Shown here: in pieces, positions 13,613 to 25,426 of the stretch
Layout: every line of letters starts with the position of its first letter
How positions within the stretch are numbered: position 1 is the first letter of the stretch
Assembly: GCF_045679555.1 (NCBI RefSeq)
Contig: NC_092090.1
Coordinates: 30,740,788 to 30,804,787, forward strand
From: Salvelinus alpinus
Taxonomy: Eukaryota; Chordata; Actinopteri; Salmoniformes; Salmonidae
Direction of reading: 5' to 3'
DNA: 64,000 nucleotides
Made by a program: the position numbers and the translations under genes
Notes under the pieces: generated by a model
Told to the model about the DNA's origin: nothing
Databases searched by the model: none
The model's input: the letters and a program-made list of their open reading frames with translations, nothing else

Positions 13613-14298
13613 TGTTACGAATCCCTTTGGCCCGACAATCTAGGGGGGGATGGTAATGGGACCCATAACACAACTCACGCAAATTATAACAGTGACAAAG
13701 TAACGGTGAAAACGAAATAACAGACAACTTAATTACCGTCAAACACTCAGGGTTTATTTCTAAACACACGGTAAAGGGGGGCAGAAAAAAGGGGCTGAGC
13801 TGGACCCAAGGAAAGAAATAATAAGTATTCAAAAATACCCCTAAGTTAGACTAGCGTACTTCACCAACAGCTAACTAACCAAAAATACAGTGGGTGGACC
13901 GCCCAGTTCTAACTAGTGTATTTAACAAAATTTACCTACGGGTAGTGTATGCCCATGGGCGAACTGTCTGGTTACCCCCTTTTCCCACCATCAAACAAAC
14001 ACTCAAACATCATAACCAAAAACAATACTCACAGGTAGTGACATGTAGATGCAAAACCACACAATGGATCTACAGACATATGGCATTTACAGAGAGATTG
14101 AGCTCTAGAGAACACAACTGACAGGGTTTTTAAACCAAGGGAAAGGGACTGTGATTGGGTAGGAGAAAAGGAGCAGGTGTCTTCCGATTAGCGACTGATT
14201 GATGACTGATTGGGGAATGATGATTGTCACCTGTGAGTAGGGGAGAAGGAGAACAAAAATACACACAGGATACACACAGAATACTTGTATCCGTAACA
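13613..14298 (-). mobile_element. Solo LTR (minus orientation)
   Basis: A 686-bp segment with perfect 7-bp inverted tips TGTTACG/CGTAACA, flanked by a perfect 5-bp direct repeat ATAAC (13608-13612 and 14299-14303). On the minus strand a TTTAAAAA box (about 14135) is followed further downstream by AATAAA within GAAATAAACCCTGAG. The order promoter, then poly(A), is that of an LTR. No internal domain is left. Confidence 0.8.
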
Positions 14299-14303
14299 AT
14301 AAC

Positions 14304-15788
14304 TGTATAATAGAGATTTGTATTGTGAGTGTTAGAGAAAATGTGCATATTTTCTAAAGGTCTCTCTTGATCAAAACGTTTGGTCCCATTTAGCTTGGCT
14401 TCCTGAACTCATTAAATCTTGTCCATTAATGACAAACAGAAAGTGTTTTTTGTTTAAAACAACTTCCTTGACAACAGCTCTGGTCTGCTCAGCAAAGGCA
14501 AGAAGTATAAATGCAGTATGGCCACTGCAAACACTGGATGGACCATGTGAAGCCTTGTAAGATGCAGACATGTGCTTTGCCAGTGGCTGAGGTAGGGTTC
14601 AGCCAGGAGTTGCTGGACTGTCAGAAGAGTTTCAAGTGGTTTCAGATTTCAAATCCTATGTCATACAGGCTCAATAAATAGCCCTGGTTCCCACGGACAC
14701 TGTAGGATATCACTCAATGCAAGCCATTTCGATCTATGGTGTCCACAGATCGATTATTTTGCTAAAATGTCGGTCGGAACCGGTACCAAAACCAGGGACT
14801 TTACATTTAAAGGTGACATCAATAAGGGATCATAGCTTTCACCTGGTCAGTCTATGTCATGGAAAAAGCAGGTGTTGTTTTGTACACTCCGTGTATATTT
14901 GCGGGTTAAAGGCTCTGCATGGTCAATCTGCCATCTGAAGTGGCCGTACAGCATTTACTGCGATGCAGCCGCCACAGACGTCAGGACTTTCATTCTTCTT
15001 GCGCTTAGCGGAGCAGAGCTATTGTGAAGGAAGTTATCAAGGAAGTGAGTTTGTGTTTATACTGGACCTCCCGCCCCCACCTACGGTCAACCAATTATGT
15101 CAATGCGGAGCTATACGGAACCCTCCGCATTGTTACAAAATTTGAGAGGCGCACGACAATGTGGTATGGATTTTTATTTGGCCTCTGCATGCCTCCGGCG
15201 GCTCCGCAATTGCGTCACACCCTCCTTACAAAGCCTATGACCACATTCTTGGATCAAGCATAAGGGGTCGGTGGCGGGCCTCAGGTTTTCACTTTATCAC
15301 ACACAGTCGGGGGCGGGTGGGTTATTAGCAATTGCGGGTGGGTGAACCAACAGCTGAGACGTGCACCACTAACGCACACATTCTTTTCAATGAGGCCACA
15401 ATGGCATGTGGTGGCACTCCCAACTTCACCAGTGGTATTGAAGCACACACTCATGACCATGTGTCAACACACGCATATTTTTGTACACTCAGTGTATATT
15501 GACGTCATGGGCTAACAGTAAATGAGGGCATTGTAACATAGGTTATAAAATGTAATTGGGTGTAAAGTCCACCTTATGTTTCATTCCTTCCTGTGTCCTA
15601 GATAGAAACATTGCATTGTTCGGACTCAGCAAATTGTGTTTACTGGGGCTAGTGCAAGCACAAACAACTTCAATGATTATTTGGCACAGCCAATTTACCA
15701 CCTGCCCAACAACCAGTAGCTGCTGACAAAGTACATCAATGCTGACAGCTGCATATGATATGATACTCTGTTCAGCTCTCTGACTACT
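14304..15788. other. Intergenic, middle-repetitive
   Basis: No gene. Parts such as 14880-15290 (GGCCTCTGCATGCCTCCGGC and similar) look like an interspersed repeat, but the boundaries could not be fixed. Confidence 0.3.
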
Positions 15789-15893
15789 CACTGGGCACAC
15801 ACTGGTTGAATAAACGTTGTTTCCCATGTCATTTCGATGAAATTATGTTGAACCAATGTTGAATAGAAATTGAATTGACGTCTGTGCCCAGTG
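15789..15893. mobile_element. Short MITE with CACTGGGCAC ends
   Basis: Perfect 10-bp inverted tips CACTGGGCAC/GTGCCCAGTG enclose about 85 bp with GACGTCTG and TTGAATAAACGTTG. A related, diverged copy is at 55787-56004. Confidence 0.7.
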
Positions 15894-16360
15894 TGTGACT
15901 GATGTTGTGAGAATCTCTCAAGATATTTAAAGAACATTGCCTTTAGGATACCAGGGCCTGTCGCAGTAGAGAAAAGTATTATTGATGTTTGGAATGTTAG
16001 GCATAAGCGTATAAAGTGTATATAATTATTTTAAATCTAGTTCTGTCCATGATACCGAAGTATGTACTGATATGTGTGTGACTGGTGGAAGCTGCTGGGT
16101 GTGGATGTGGTGTAGGGGAATGAAGGTGGAAATCATTAAGTTAACTTTAGAGGGAGGAAACTCCACATGATTCAAGGTTGCTGCTTTCACGTCCGTTAAC
16201 TCTGATCACGGTGGCTGAGGTGAAAGCCTCAGCAGAGCCAAGGACCTTAGGTGAAACTCCCATCTGATTCTGGTTAATTTTATATGAGCAGAAGCATAAC
16301 AATAACTGATTCACAGGGACCATGTTCATTTTATGGGCAGGTCCAAAGCCCAGCACAATA
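15894..16360. other. Intergenic, nothing recognised
   Basis: No domain, splice pattern or terminal repeat seen. Confidence 0.4.
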
Positions 16361-16560
16361 CCTCAGCAAACCCTTCATGGGTGGTAGACTGTAACACATG
16401 ACACTATACCTCAGCTAACCCTTCATGGGTGGTAGACTGTAACACATGACACTATACCTCAGCTAACCCTTCATGGGTGGTAGACTGTAACACACTACAT
16501 CTCAGCTAACCCTTCATGGGTGGTAGACTGTAACACATTACACTATCTCAGCTAGCCCTT
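16361..16560 (+). repeat. Minisatellite, 48-bp unit
   Basis: Units start at 16361, 16409, 16457 and 16501, with a partial one at 16547. Each reads CTCAGCTAACCCTTCATGGG then TGGTAGACTGTAACAC. The first two steps are exactly 48 bp and the third is a few bases shorter. Diverged units recur at 16978-17012 and 18962-19045, on both sides of the inserted elements at 17025-18949. Confidence 0.9.
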
Positions 16561-16977
16561 TTTAAAAAGCGGCAATAGTACTATTTGTCAATTTTGAGAC
16601 GCTGTAGCCAGTATACACTTCCTCAAAATAGTCAGAATTAATCTAAGATAACATAATTTTGCCATTTTTTGCAGAGGAGAATGTTTGGTGCAGTATTTCT
16701 CAAGTGAAAAAATGTGCATGAGAAGGAGTCGTCTCCCTTTGAATGACAACAGGCACTTCATTGTAGAATCCCTACTGTTGACCAATCACAGACGAGTCGG
16801 CTACCGACTTCGGTTTGCCTCGAGAAAAAATGTTGTGTGCCTGAACAACCGAAAAAACCCTTGCCGAAGTCCAAAACGAACCAAAATGTCGTCATAATAT
16901 ATGCACAAACTGTTTTGGCTGGGAAGCATGCAGACGCCTTTAGTCAGTGTGGAGGAGGTGCCAATGTTGTATTTTAC
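16561..16977. other. Non-coding, repeat-like
   Basis: This separates two parts of the minisatellite. No coding potential or clear ends were recognised. Confidence 0.3.
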
Positions 16978-17024
16978 CTAATGAAACCCATAGCGGGTGG
17001 TAGCTGTAACAAAAGTCCTACAAA

Positions 17025-18949
17025 TTTAAAAGCCCAGTGCAGTCAAAAACGTGATTTTCTGTGTTTTATATATTTCCACACTATGAGGTTGGAATAATAC
17101 TGTGAAATTGTAGAAAATTATGATAATGCCCTTTTAGTGTAAGAGTTGAAATTTCTGCCTGTTTTGGTGGGATGGAGTTTTGGCTTGCCTGTTGACAAAT
17201 TAGTTAATAAACCAATAAGAAAGCGTTCCAAACCTCTCTGCCAATAACAGCTAGTTTTCTGTTTTCCCCTCCCCACTCAGACCACCCCCAGACAGTCCTA
17301 GCAAAATTATTGCTTGAGGAATTGCTCTTAATTCTTATGGCTGCAGTCCCGTTAATGGGATCGATATGACAACAGCCAGTGGAAGTGCAGGGCGCCAAAT
17401 TCAAAAAACAGAAATCTCATAATTAAAATTCCTCAGACATTCATGTGTCTTATATCATTTTAAAGGTAATCTTGTTGTTAATCCCACCAAAGTGTCCGAT
17501 TTCAAATAGGCTTTTCAGCGAAAGCACTACAAACGATTATGTTAGGTCACCACAAAACCACAATAATCACAGCCATTTTTCCAGCTAAAGATAGCTTCAC
17601 AAAAACCAGTATAGAGATAAAATTAATCACTAACCTTCGATTATTTTCATCAGATGACACTCATAGGACTTCATGTTACACAATACATGCATGTTTTGTT
17701 TGATTAAATTCATATTTATATCAAAAAATCTGAGTTTACATTGAGGCGACTAGATTCACTAGTTGCAAAAACATCAAGACTTTGCATAGCCACATCGTTT
17801 CAACAGAAATACTCATCATAAATATAGATGATAATACAAGTTATACACATGTAATTATAGATATACCTCTCCTTAATGCAACCGCTGTGTCAGATTTCAA
17901 AAAAACTTTACGGAAAAAGAAACCCACGCTATAATCTGAGACGGCGCTCAAAAGTAAAACACCACAGCCGCAAAGATGGCGTCAACATAAACAAGAAAAT
18001 ATATGATAAATATTCCCTTACCTTTGATGATCTACATCAGAAAGCACACCAGGAATCCCAGGTCCACAATAAATGTTTGTTTTGTTCGAAAAAATCCGTT
18101 ATTTATGTCCAAATACCTTCTTTTGTTAGCGCGTCTGGTTTACATATCCAAATGCTAATTCTGGTCAGCGTTATATCGGACAAAAACTTCAAAAAGTTAT
18201 ATTACCGGTCGAAGAAACATTTCAAACTAAGTACACAATCAATCATTAGGATGTTTTTAACATATGGCTTCAATAAAGTTCCAACCGGAGTATTCCTTCT
18301 TGTCTTCGTGAGCAATGGAACGTAAGTGACTTCCACGAGGAAAAAGCATGATCAGAAAATGGCTGCTTGATGGACACCTGACTGATTCTGCTATCATTCT
18401 CTCCCACAACGTCATAGAAGTCTCATTATAATTTCTATTGATGGTTGACATCTAGTGCAACCCCTAGGCAGTGCAACATCATTAATAGCTCAAGGGGATT
18501 TCTTTAGGTAAACCTTAGATGAAACTCCCATCTGATTCTGGTTAATTTTATATGAGCAGAAGCATAACAACAACTCTGGTGAGGGACTCTGGTGAATACA
18601 TACAAGCTCAGATTTCTGACTTCCTGTTTTGATTTAACTCAGGATTTTGCCTGCCAATATGAGTTCTGTTAATCTCACAGACATAATTCAAACAGTTTTA
18701 GAAACTTTAGAGTGTTTTCTATCCAATACTAATAATAATATGCAAATATGAGCAACTATGACTGAGGAGCAGGCCGTTTGATATGGGCACCTTTCATCCA
18801 AGCTACTCAATACTGCCCCTTCAGCCATAAGAAGTTTTTAAGATATGTTTCTTTTGGACCATTTCAATTGAAAACAATCACAGTAAGGTACTTAATTGTT
18901 AGCCAGAAATGATTTGATATTGAGATAACGGCTGCATTGGACCTTTAAG
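17025..18949. mobile_element. DNA element with about 18-bp inverted ends
   Basis: The left end TTTAAAAGCCCAGTGCAG matches the right end read on the other strand (CTTAAAGGTCCAATGCAG). The element lies inside a degenerate minisatellite and itself carries a second insertion at 17332-18833, so its own sequence is only 17025-17331 plus 18834-18949. It has no coding capacity. Confidence 0.6.
17332..18833. mobile_element. Nested element, 12-bp perfect inverted ends
   Basis: TTCTTATGGCTG at the left mirrors CAGCCATAAGAA at the right. The 1.5-kb interior has two related halves about 390 bp apart. CCTTCGATTATTTTCATCAG (17636) corresponds to CCTTTGATGATCTACATCAG (18021), and each is followed by ACAATA..ATGTTTGTTTTGTT-like sequence. 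It is recognised as an abundant salmonid repeat. No protein is encoded, and the transposon class is unknown. Confidence 0.6.
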
Positions 18950-19236
18950 AGATTGCATCTTACCTCAGGAAACCCATTGAGGGTGGTAACTGTAAAAGTC
19001 TATACCCAGGATACCCATTAAGGGTGGTAACTATAGGAACATGGTAGCATTATTTACATCAGGGGAATTTAGCAGTGTCAGCAGCCTATTTGCAACACAT
19101 CTCGTTTTTGTATTTAGATTTTTGTATGCTTCACTTGCATTCAGTAGTCTATGAATCACATGGTTATGAAGGCATAAATGTATGAAAGCGGGTATACTTA
19201 TATTAAATGGACAAAAGGAACACCTATGTGAGAATA

Positions 19237-20273
19237 CTATTCATTCACACAGGCCTCCTAATTGTCCCTAGAATTTCTAAGCAAACAGCCGGAGGCAGGG
19301 CTTTCTCCTATAGATCTCAATTTTTATGGAATGGTCTGTCTACCCATGTGAGAGACGCAGACTCGGTCTCAACCTTTAAGTCTTTATTGAAGACTCATCT
19401 CTTCAGTAGGTCCTATGATTGAGTGTAGTCTGGCCCAGGAGTGTGAAGGTGAACGGAAAGGCACAGGAGCAAAGAACCGCCCTTGCTGTCTCTGCCTGGC
19501 CAGTTCCCCTCTCTCCACTGGGATTCTCTGCCTCTAACCCTATTACAGGGGCTGAGTCACTGGCTTACTGGTGCTCTTCCATGCCGTCCCTAGGAGGGGT
19601 GCGTCACTTGAGTGGGTTGAGTCACTGACGTGGTCTTCCTGTCTGGGTTGGCGCCCCCCCTTGGGTTGTGCCGTGGTAGAGATCTTTGTGGGCTATACTC
19701 GGCCTTGTCTCAGGATGGTAAGTTGGTGGTTGAAGATATCCCTTATGTGTCGGGGCGCTAGGGTCAGTCTGTTATATCTGGAGTATTTATCCTGTCTTAT
19801 CCGATGTCCTGTGCGAATTTAAGTATGCTCTCTCTATCTTTCTCTCGGAGGACCTGAGCCCTAGGACCATGCCTCAGGACTACCTGGCATGATGACTCCT
19901 TGTTGTCCCCAGTCCACCTGGCCGTGCTGCTGCTCCAGTTTCAACTGTTCTGCCTGCGGCAATGGAACCCTGACCTGTTCACTGTGATTACTATTATTTG
20001 ACCATGCTGGTCATTTATGAACATTTGAACATCTTGGCCATGTTCTGTTATAATCTCCACCCGGCACAGCCAGAAGAGGACTGGCTACCCCTCCTAGCCT
20101 GGTTCCTCTCTAGGTTTCTTCCTAGGTTTAAGCCTTTCTAGGGAGTTTTTCCTAGCCACCGTGCTTCTACACCTGCATTGCTTGCTGTTTGGGGTTTTAG
20201 GCTGGGTTTCTGTACAGCACTTTGATATATCAGCTGATGTAAAGAAGGGCTATATAAATACATTTGATTTGAT
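19237..20273 (+). mobile_element. LINE 3' end (5'-truncated) with long 3'UTR
   Basis: It begins in the last part of a non-LTR retrotransposon ORF2. Frame +1 reads IVPRISKQTAGGRAFSYRSQ, then FLWNGLSTHVRDADSV, then FKSLLKTHLFSR, stopping at 19422. A long 3'UTR follows and ends in ATATAAATACATTTGATTTG, the ATTTGATTTG-type tail of fish L2/Rex-like LINEs. No reverse transcriptase domain is left. Confidence 0.8.
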
Positions 20274-21185
20274 TGACTACAGCTCAGCGTTCAACACCAT
20301 AGTGCCCTCAAAGCTCATCACTAAGCTAAGGACCCTGGGACTAAACACCTCCCTCTGCAACTGGATCCTGGAATTCCTGACGGGCCACCCCCAGGTGGTA
20401 AGGGTAGGTAACAACACATCTGCCACGCTGATCCTCAACACGGGGGCACCTCAGGGGTGCGTACTTAGTCCCCTCCTGTACTCCCTGTTCACTCATGACC
20501 GCACAGCCAGGCACGACTCCAACACCATCATTAAGTTTGCTGATGACACAATGGTAGGCTTGATCACCAACAACGAGACAGCCTATAGGGAGGTCAGAGA
20601 CCTGACCGTGTGGTGCAAGGACAACAACCTCTCCCTCAACGTGATCAAGACAAAGGAGATGATTGTGGACTACAGGAAAAAGAGGACCGAGCACGCCCCC
20701 ATTCTCATCGACGGGGCTGCAGTGGAGCAGGTTGAGAGCTTCAAGTTCCTTGGGGTCCACATCACCAACAAACTAACATGGTCCAAGCACACCAAGACAG
20801 TAGTGAAGAGGGCACGACAAAACCTATTCCCAGGAGACTGAAAAGATTTGTCATGGGTCCTCAGATCTTCAAAAGGTTTTGCAGCTGCACCAGAGAGCAT
20901 CCAGACGGGTTGCATCATTGCCTGGTATGGCAACTGCTCGGGCCTCTGACCGCAAGGCACTACAGTGGGTAGTGCATACGGCACAGTACATCACCGGGGC
21001 CAAGCTTCCTGTCATCCAGGATCTCTATACCAGGCGGTGTCAGAGGAAGGCCCTAAAAATTGTCCGACTCCAGCCACCCTAGTCATAGACTGCTCTCTGT
21101 GCTACCGCATGGAAAGCAGTACTGGAGTGCCAAGTCTAGGTCCAAGAGGCTTCTTAACAGCTTCCACCCTCAAGCCATAAGACTC
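20274..21185 (+). pseudogene. LINE reverse transcriptase remnant
   Basis: In one frame it reads [17 protein letters not shown], then [16 protein letters not shown], then [11 protein letters not shown] with the FADD catalytic motif, then [14 protein letters not shown] and [14 protein letters not shown]. These are conserved RT blocks of the L2/CR1-type LINE group. The frame breaks near 20830. The C-terminus continues in other frames (LVWQLLGPLTARHYSG, LPVIQDLYTRRCQRKALKIV). An apparent 226-residue ORF from 20161 fuses the previous LINE's 3'UTR to this RT and is not a real protein. Confidence 0.82.
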
Positions 21186-21302
21186 CTGAACACCTAATCA
21201 AATGGCTACCCAGACTATTTGCACCCCCCCCCCCCTTCTACACTGCTGCTACTCTCTGATAGTATCTATGCATAGTCACTTTAATAACACTACCTATATG
21301 TA

Positions 21303-22829
21303 CAGTCATGGCCAAAAGTTTTGAGAATGACACAAATATTAATTTCCACTAAGTTTGCTGCTTCATTGTCTTTAGATATTTTTGTCAGATGTTACTATGG
21401 AATACTGAAGTATAATTACAAGCATTTCATAAGTGTCAAAGGCTTTTGACAATAACATGAAGTTGATGCAAAGAGTCAATATTTGCAGTGTTGACACTTT
21501 TTCAAGACCTCTGCAATCTGCCCTGGCATGCTGTCAATTAACTTCTGGGCCACATCCTGACGGATGGCAGCCCATTCTTGCGTAATCAATGCTTGGAGTT
21601 TGTCAGAATTTGTGGGTTTTTGTTTGTTCACCCGCCTCTTGAGGATTGACCACAAGTTATCAATGGGATTAAAGTCTGGGGAGTTTCCTGGCCATGGACC
21701 CAAAATATCGATGTTTTGTTCCCCGAGCCCCTTAGTTATTACTTTTGCCTTATAGCGAGGTGCTCCATTATGCTGGAAAAGGCATTGTTCGTCACCAAAC
21801 TGATCCTGGATGGTTGGGAGAAGTTGCTCTCGGAGGATGATTTGGTACCATTCTTTATTCATGGCTGTGTTCTTAGGCAAAATTGTGAGTGAGCCCACTC
21901 CCTTGGCTGAGAAGCAACCCCACACAAGAATGGTCTCAGGATGCTTTACTGTTGGCATGACACAGGACTGATGGTAGCACTCACCTCGTCTTCTCCGGAC
22001 AAGCATTTTTCCGGATGCCACAAACAATCGGAAAGGGGATTCATCAGAGAAAATGACTTTACCCCAGTCCTCAGCAGTCCAATCCCTGTACCTTTTGCAG
22101 AATATCAGTCTGTCCCTGATGTTTTTCCTAGAGAGAAGTGGCTTCTTTGCTGCCCTTCTTGACACCAGGCCATCCTCCAAAAGTCTTCGCCTCACTGTGC
22201 GTGCAGAAGCACTCAGACCTGCCTGCTGCCATTCCTGAGCAAGCGCTGTACTGGTGGTGCCCCGATCCCGCAGCTGAATCAACTTTAGGAGACGGTCCTG
22301 GCGCTTGCTGGACTTTCTTGGGCGCCCTGAAGCCTTCTTCACAACAATTGAACCGCTCTCCTTGAAGTTCTTGATCCGATAAATGGTTGATTTAGGTGCA
22401 ATCTTACTGGCAGCAATATCCTTGCCTGTGAAGACCTTTTTGTGCAAAGCAATGATGACAGCACGTGTTTCCTTGCAGGTAACCATGTTTGACAGTGGAA
22501 GAACAATGATTCCAAGCACCACCCTCCTTTTGAAGCTTTCAATCTGTTAATCGAACTCAATTCGCATGACAGAGTGATCTCCAGCCTTGTCCTCGTCAAC
22601 ACTCACACCTGTGTTAACGAGAGAATCACTGACATGTCAGCTGGTCCTTTTGTGGTGTTTTTGAGGGGGGGATTTAGTTCATTTGCATGGCAGAGGGACT
22701 TTGCAATTAATTGCAATTCATCTGATCACTCTTCATAACATTATGGAGTATATGCAAATTGCCATCATACAAACTGAGGCAGCAGACCTTGTGAAAATTA
22801 ATGTCATTCTCAACTTTTGGCCACGACTG
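21303..22829 (-). mobile_element. Tc1-like transposon inserted in the LINE
   Basis: It is flanked by TA at 21301-21302 and 22830-22831. The left end CAGTCATGGCCAAAAGTTTT and the right end read inward (CAGTCGTGGCCAAAAGTTGA) match. LINE 3'UTR sequence continues seamlessly across it, so it arrived after the LINE. Confidence 0.9.
21476..22486 (-). pseudogene. Tc1-like transposase, catalytic triad mutated
   Basis: Reading from MVTCKETRAV, the frame is open for 336 residues. An upstream in-frame extension to 22522 is probably not used. DNA-binding domains (GRPRKSSKRQ linker) and a catalytic region are recognisable. The first acid, in FSDES, is present. The second is N in FQHNGAP, where family members have D, and the third is D in PDFNPIDNLW, where E is expected. 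The CHKA-like motif is changed to RYKA. The spacing of the last two positions is 35 residues as I count it, one more than in the copy at 1787-2809. The enzyme should be inactive although its frame is open. Confidence 0.85.
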
Positions 22830-23020
22830 TACTTATTACCTCGACACCGGTACCCACTGTATATAGCCCGGCTATTGTTATTTACTGCTTCTCTTTAATT
22901 TGTTATTCTCTTTTTTTTCCTTAACTGCATTGTTGGTTAAGGGCTTGTAAGTAAGCATTTCACTGTAAGGTCTACACATGTTGTATTCGGCACGTGACAA
23001 ATAAAATGGGATTTGAAATG

Positions 23021-24244
23021 TGTGTACATAGTTCTGTCCTTGTGATGTACTTGTCTATTACTGTTATGTATTAGCCAGTCATTTTATGTGGACCTTAGGA
23101 AGAGTAGCTGCAGACTCATGAGCTCAACATTTCTTATAGTACCCATTCAAGACTTTCAGACGTGTCTAGTGAGACTGGGGTTGTTTCTGGACGGTGCCAG
23201 TAGCAGAAGGGTAAATGGCGCTATCTGCTGTTTTATCCATGAATTTAACCTTTTTCCTACTACCACACTAGTAACTCCCGAAAACATTGTCGTAGCAGTC
23301 AAATTAGTCAACAATCAATACCACCGTCACACACCTTGACTATAATTCCCAAAATAGAAGTAGATTTTAAGAAATGTACAGTAGCAAGCAAATGACTACT
23401 TGCACCTTCACCCCTACATGGCTGCACTGCAGCACCAAGTCCAAACATTGACTAAAGGTTGCTAACATTGCTCCTTATAGTCCAAGGACCTCACATGTTG
23501 TTTAAAGGCGATATGGCTCTGGAAGCCTAAACAGCCAAATACTTCACCTAAACCAATTCTCAATTGTTGTACAATTCTAAACATAATCCGTACTTTCTTA
23601 TCCTAAAATAATTTCACAAATGCAAAATACACTTGCTGTACAGTTAAGTTGCAGCCAATAGTATTTTTCCATTGACAACCCGTTTGTAGCATCCATTTAC
23701 ACACGTTAGGAGACGCAGATGGCCAATTAGCACAGGTAGTAAGTAGACTAACTTCAATTTCTGTTTTCCGTAAACACACGCTGTAACACGGAGATACTGC
23801 ATGTTCGTGTGGGAACACGAATACTATACTGTACACAGTACTAGCTATTTAGATCACATAAGAAAACATGCAATCATCCACATAGTTATTATACTTCTAG
23901 CATAACATTTATTTTCAATGACAGACCATCTTGGATTATTGCCTGAGCGCAACAGTGGGTCTCATTTAATCCTTTATTACATTTATCTAATTTGAAAGGT
24001 CCTTTTGCTTCCAAAACACTACCGCAAGTGATGCGTGTTAATGATCAAACTGAGCATCCATGGCTCTTACCAAAATCCCCCAGTACAGAAGACGCCCTCG
24101 TCCAATGACTTGTGTAATGTAATGGAACAGTCATCAAGGGCTATGCAGCACCCAACTGCTTCAGTGGCTGTGTCCAGATGGAAACAAAAAAAGTTTTCAT
24201 TAAGCAAAATACCCAAAGAAGAAAATACACGGAATATTTAGCCT
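23021..24244. other. Intergenic, nothing recognised
   Basis: AT-rich sequence between the LINE tail and the 3' end of rplp2. Only short chance reading frames are present. Confidence 0.5.
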
Positions 24245-24284
24245 TTTCCTTTTTTACAAAGTTTATTTCAGATTTTGAACAAGT

Positions 24285-25426
24285 TTAGTCGAACAGGCCG
24301 AATCCCATGTCGTCATCAGATCCCTCTTCAGACTCCTCCTTCTCTTCCTTCTTCTCCTCAGCTGTAAAGAGATAAGTAATCAATTAACCATACAAATTGT
24401 CTGAAAACACAGCCAGCTCTAGTGAAAGTAATATAATAAACAGTTAACCAAAATAAACTACCCTTTATGTACTAGTAATGCGCTTATCAGCCATTTATCA
24501 ATCCGAAACTGACCTGCTGTTTTTAAAATGGCCCCATTCTACCAGCCTTGATGTAATAAAAATAATGACCCCCACCAATTTAAAAAATCCATGCATTTAG
24601 CAATGAAACCGTTTTAATGCTGTTTGCATTGAGACTGTTTTGGTCTGTACTATAACATTTCCCATGTATTTAGTAAAGGCAAATAAGCTTTAGCTTGCCT
24701 GACCAAGTGCCACATCGATATTGAGCTGACCCGCACATCAATATCTATAAATTTAACACCTCATAATATGGCATTACGCCCAGTTTGGCATGAAAAATGA
24801 TGGACATCCAAAAGGTCAACTTGACAAGGATCTAGAACACTCATGTGGGCTCTGATGTATGCTCACCTGCAGCGGGGGCAGCTGCTCCAGCAGCAGCGGC
24901 TCCACCTGAGCTGGCCACTGCCACAGCACCACCTGCTGGCATACTGGCCAGTTTACCATAGCCTGTGAGAGAAATTACAGTTAACTGATTTAATTACAAC
25001 TATATTGTTCTTAGTCCAGACTGACTATTTCAGGTTCTAATTTTAAGTAGATGTGTTCTCTTCAGTGACTTTTCATTATGCATTGACAGTTCTGCAACTC
25101 ACCTTGGGCAATCACCTCTTCCACATTTTTGCCACCAAGTTCAGTGACAACCTGAAGGGGAAGAGAAAAAGGGGTCAGAAATTAGTGGCCCAGAGATTGC
25201 AAGCATGTTGTTTTCTGATATAACTCCACTTTCAAAACACACAAATCATGCATTTCCTTTACTCAATACTGATATAAGGTAAAACATGTGATATTAAACA
25301 TACTTTCTCCATGCGTGTCTTGTCAGCCTCAATGCCAACACTTTCCAGGATCTTCTTTATGTCAGCAGCCTGTGGGCTGGCATTACCACCAAGGGCAGAG
25401 AGTAGGTATGCAGCAACGTAACGCAT
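24285..25426 (-). CDS. rplp2: 60S acidic ribosomal protein P2
   Basis: Coding exons 25426-25304, 25151-25103, 24962-24867 and 24361-24285 join in frame to 114 residues (human RPLP2 has 115). The N-terminal dimerisation domain starts MRYVAAYLLSALGGN. A flexible Ala/Gly-rich hinge (GGAAAAGAAAPAAA) follows, then an acidic tail ending SDDDMGFGLFD, the signature shared by the ribosomal stalk P-proteins, which recruits elongation factors and is the target of ricin-type toxins. P1/P2 dimers bind P0 on the large ribosomal subunit. All introns have GT-AG ends. AATAAA on the minus strand (24267-24262) marks the 3' end. Confidence 0.97.

Larger units (their letters stand above)
20274..23020 (+). mobile_element. 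Second LINE fragment, split by a Tc1-like element
   Basis: It starts abruptly inside the reverse transcriptase ([15 protein letters not shown]) directly after the tail of the previous LINE. It runs through the RT, a decayed C-terminus and a 3'UTR, then resumes after the Tc1-like insertion (21303-22829). It ends with GTAAGCATTTCACTGTAAGG and ACAAATAAAATGGGATTTGA, the typical tail. The 5' two-thirds of the element is absent. Confidence 0.82.

Noticed and set aside
16361-16560. CRISPR-like array of regularly spaced repeats
   Set aside because: Units are contiguous 48-bp tandem copies with no unique spacers, in a vertebrate genome. It is a minisatellite.
17876-18325. 149-residue ORF
   Set aside because: It lies wholly within the abundant nested repeat at 17332-18833 and has no known domain.
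24362-24866. Possible snoRNA (H/ACA) in an rplp2 intron
   Set aside because: Mammalian RPLP2 hosts one, but I could not find convincing H and ACA boxes by eye. A covariance-model search of the rplp2 introns would decide.
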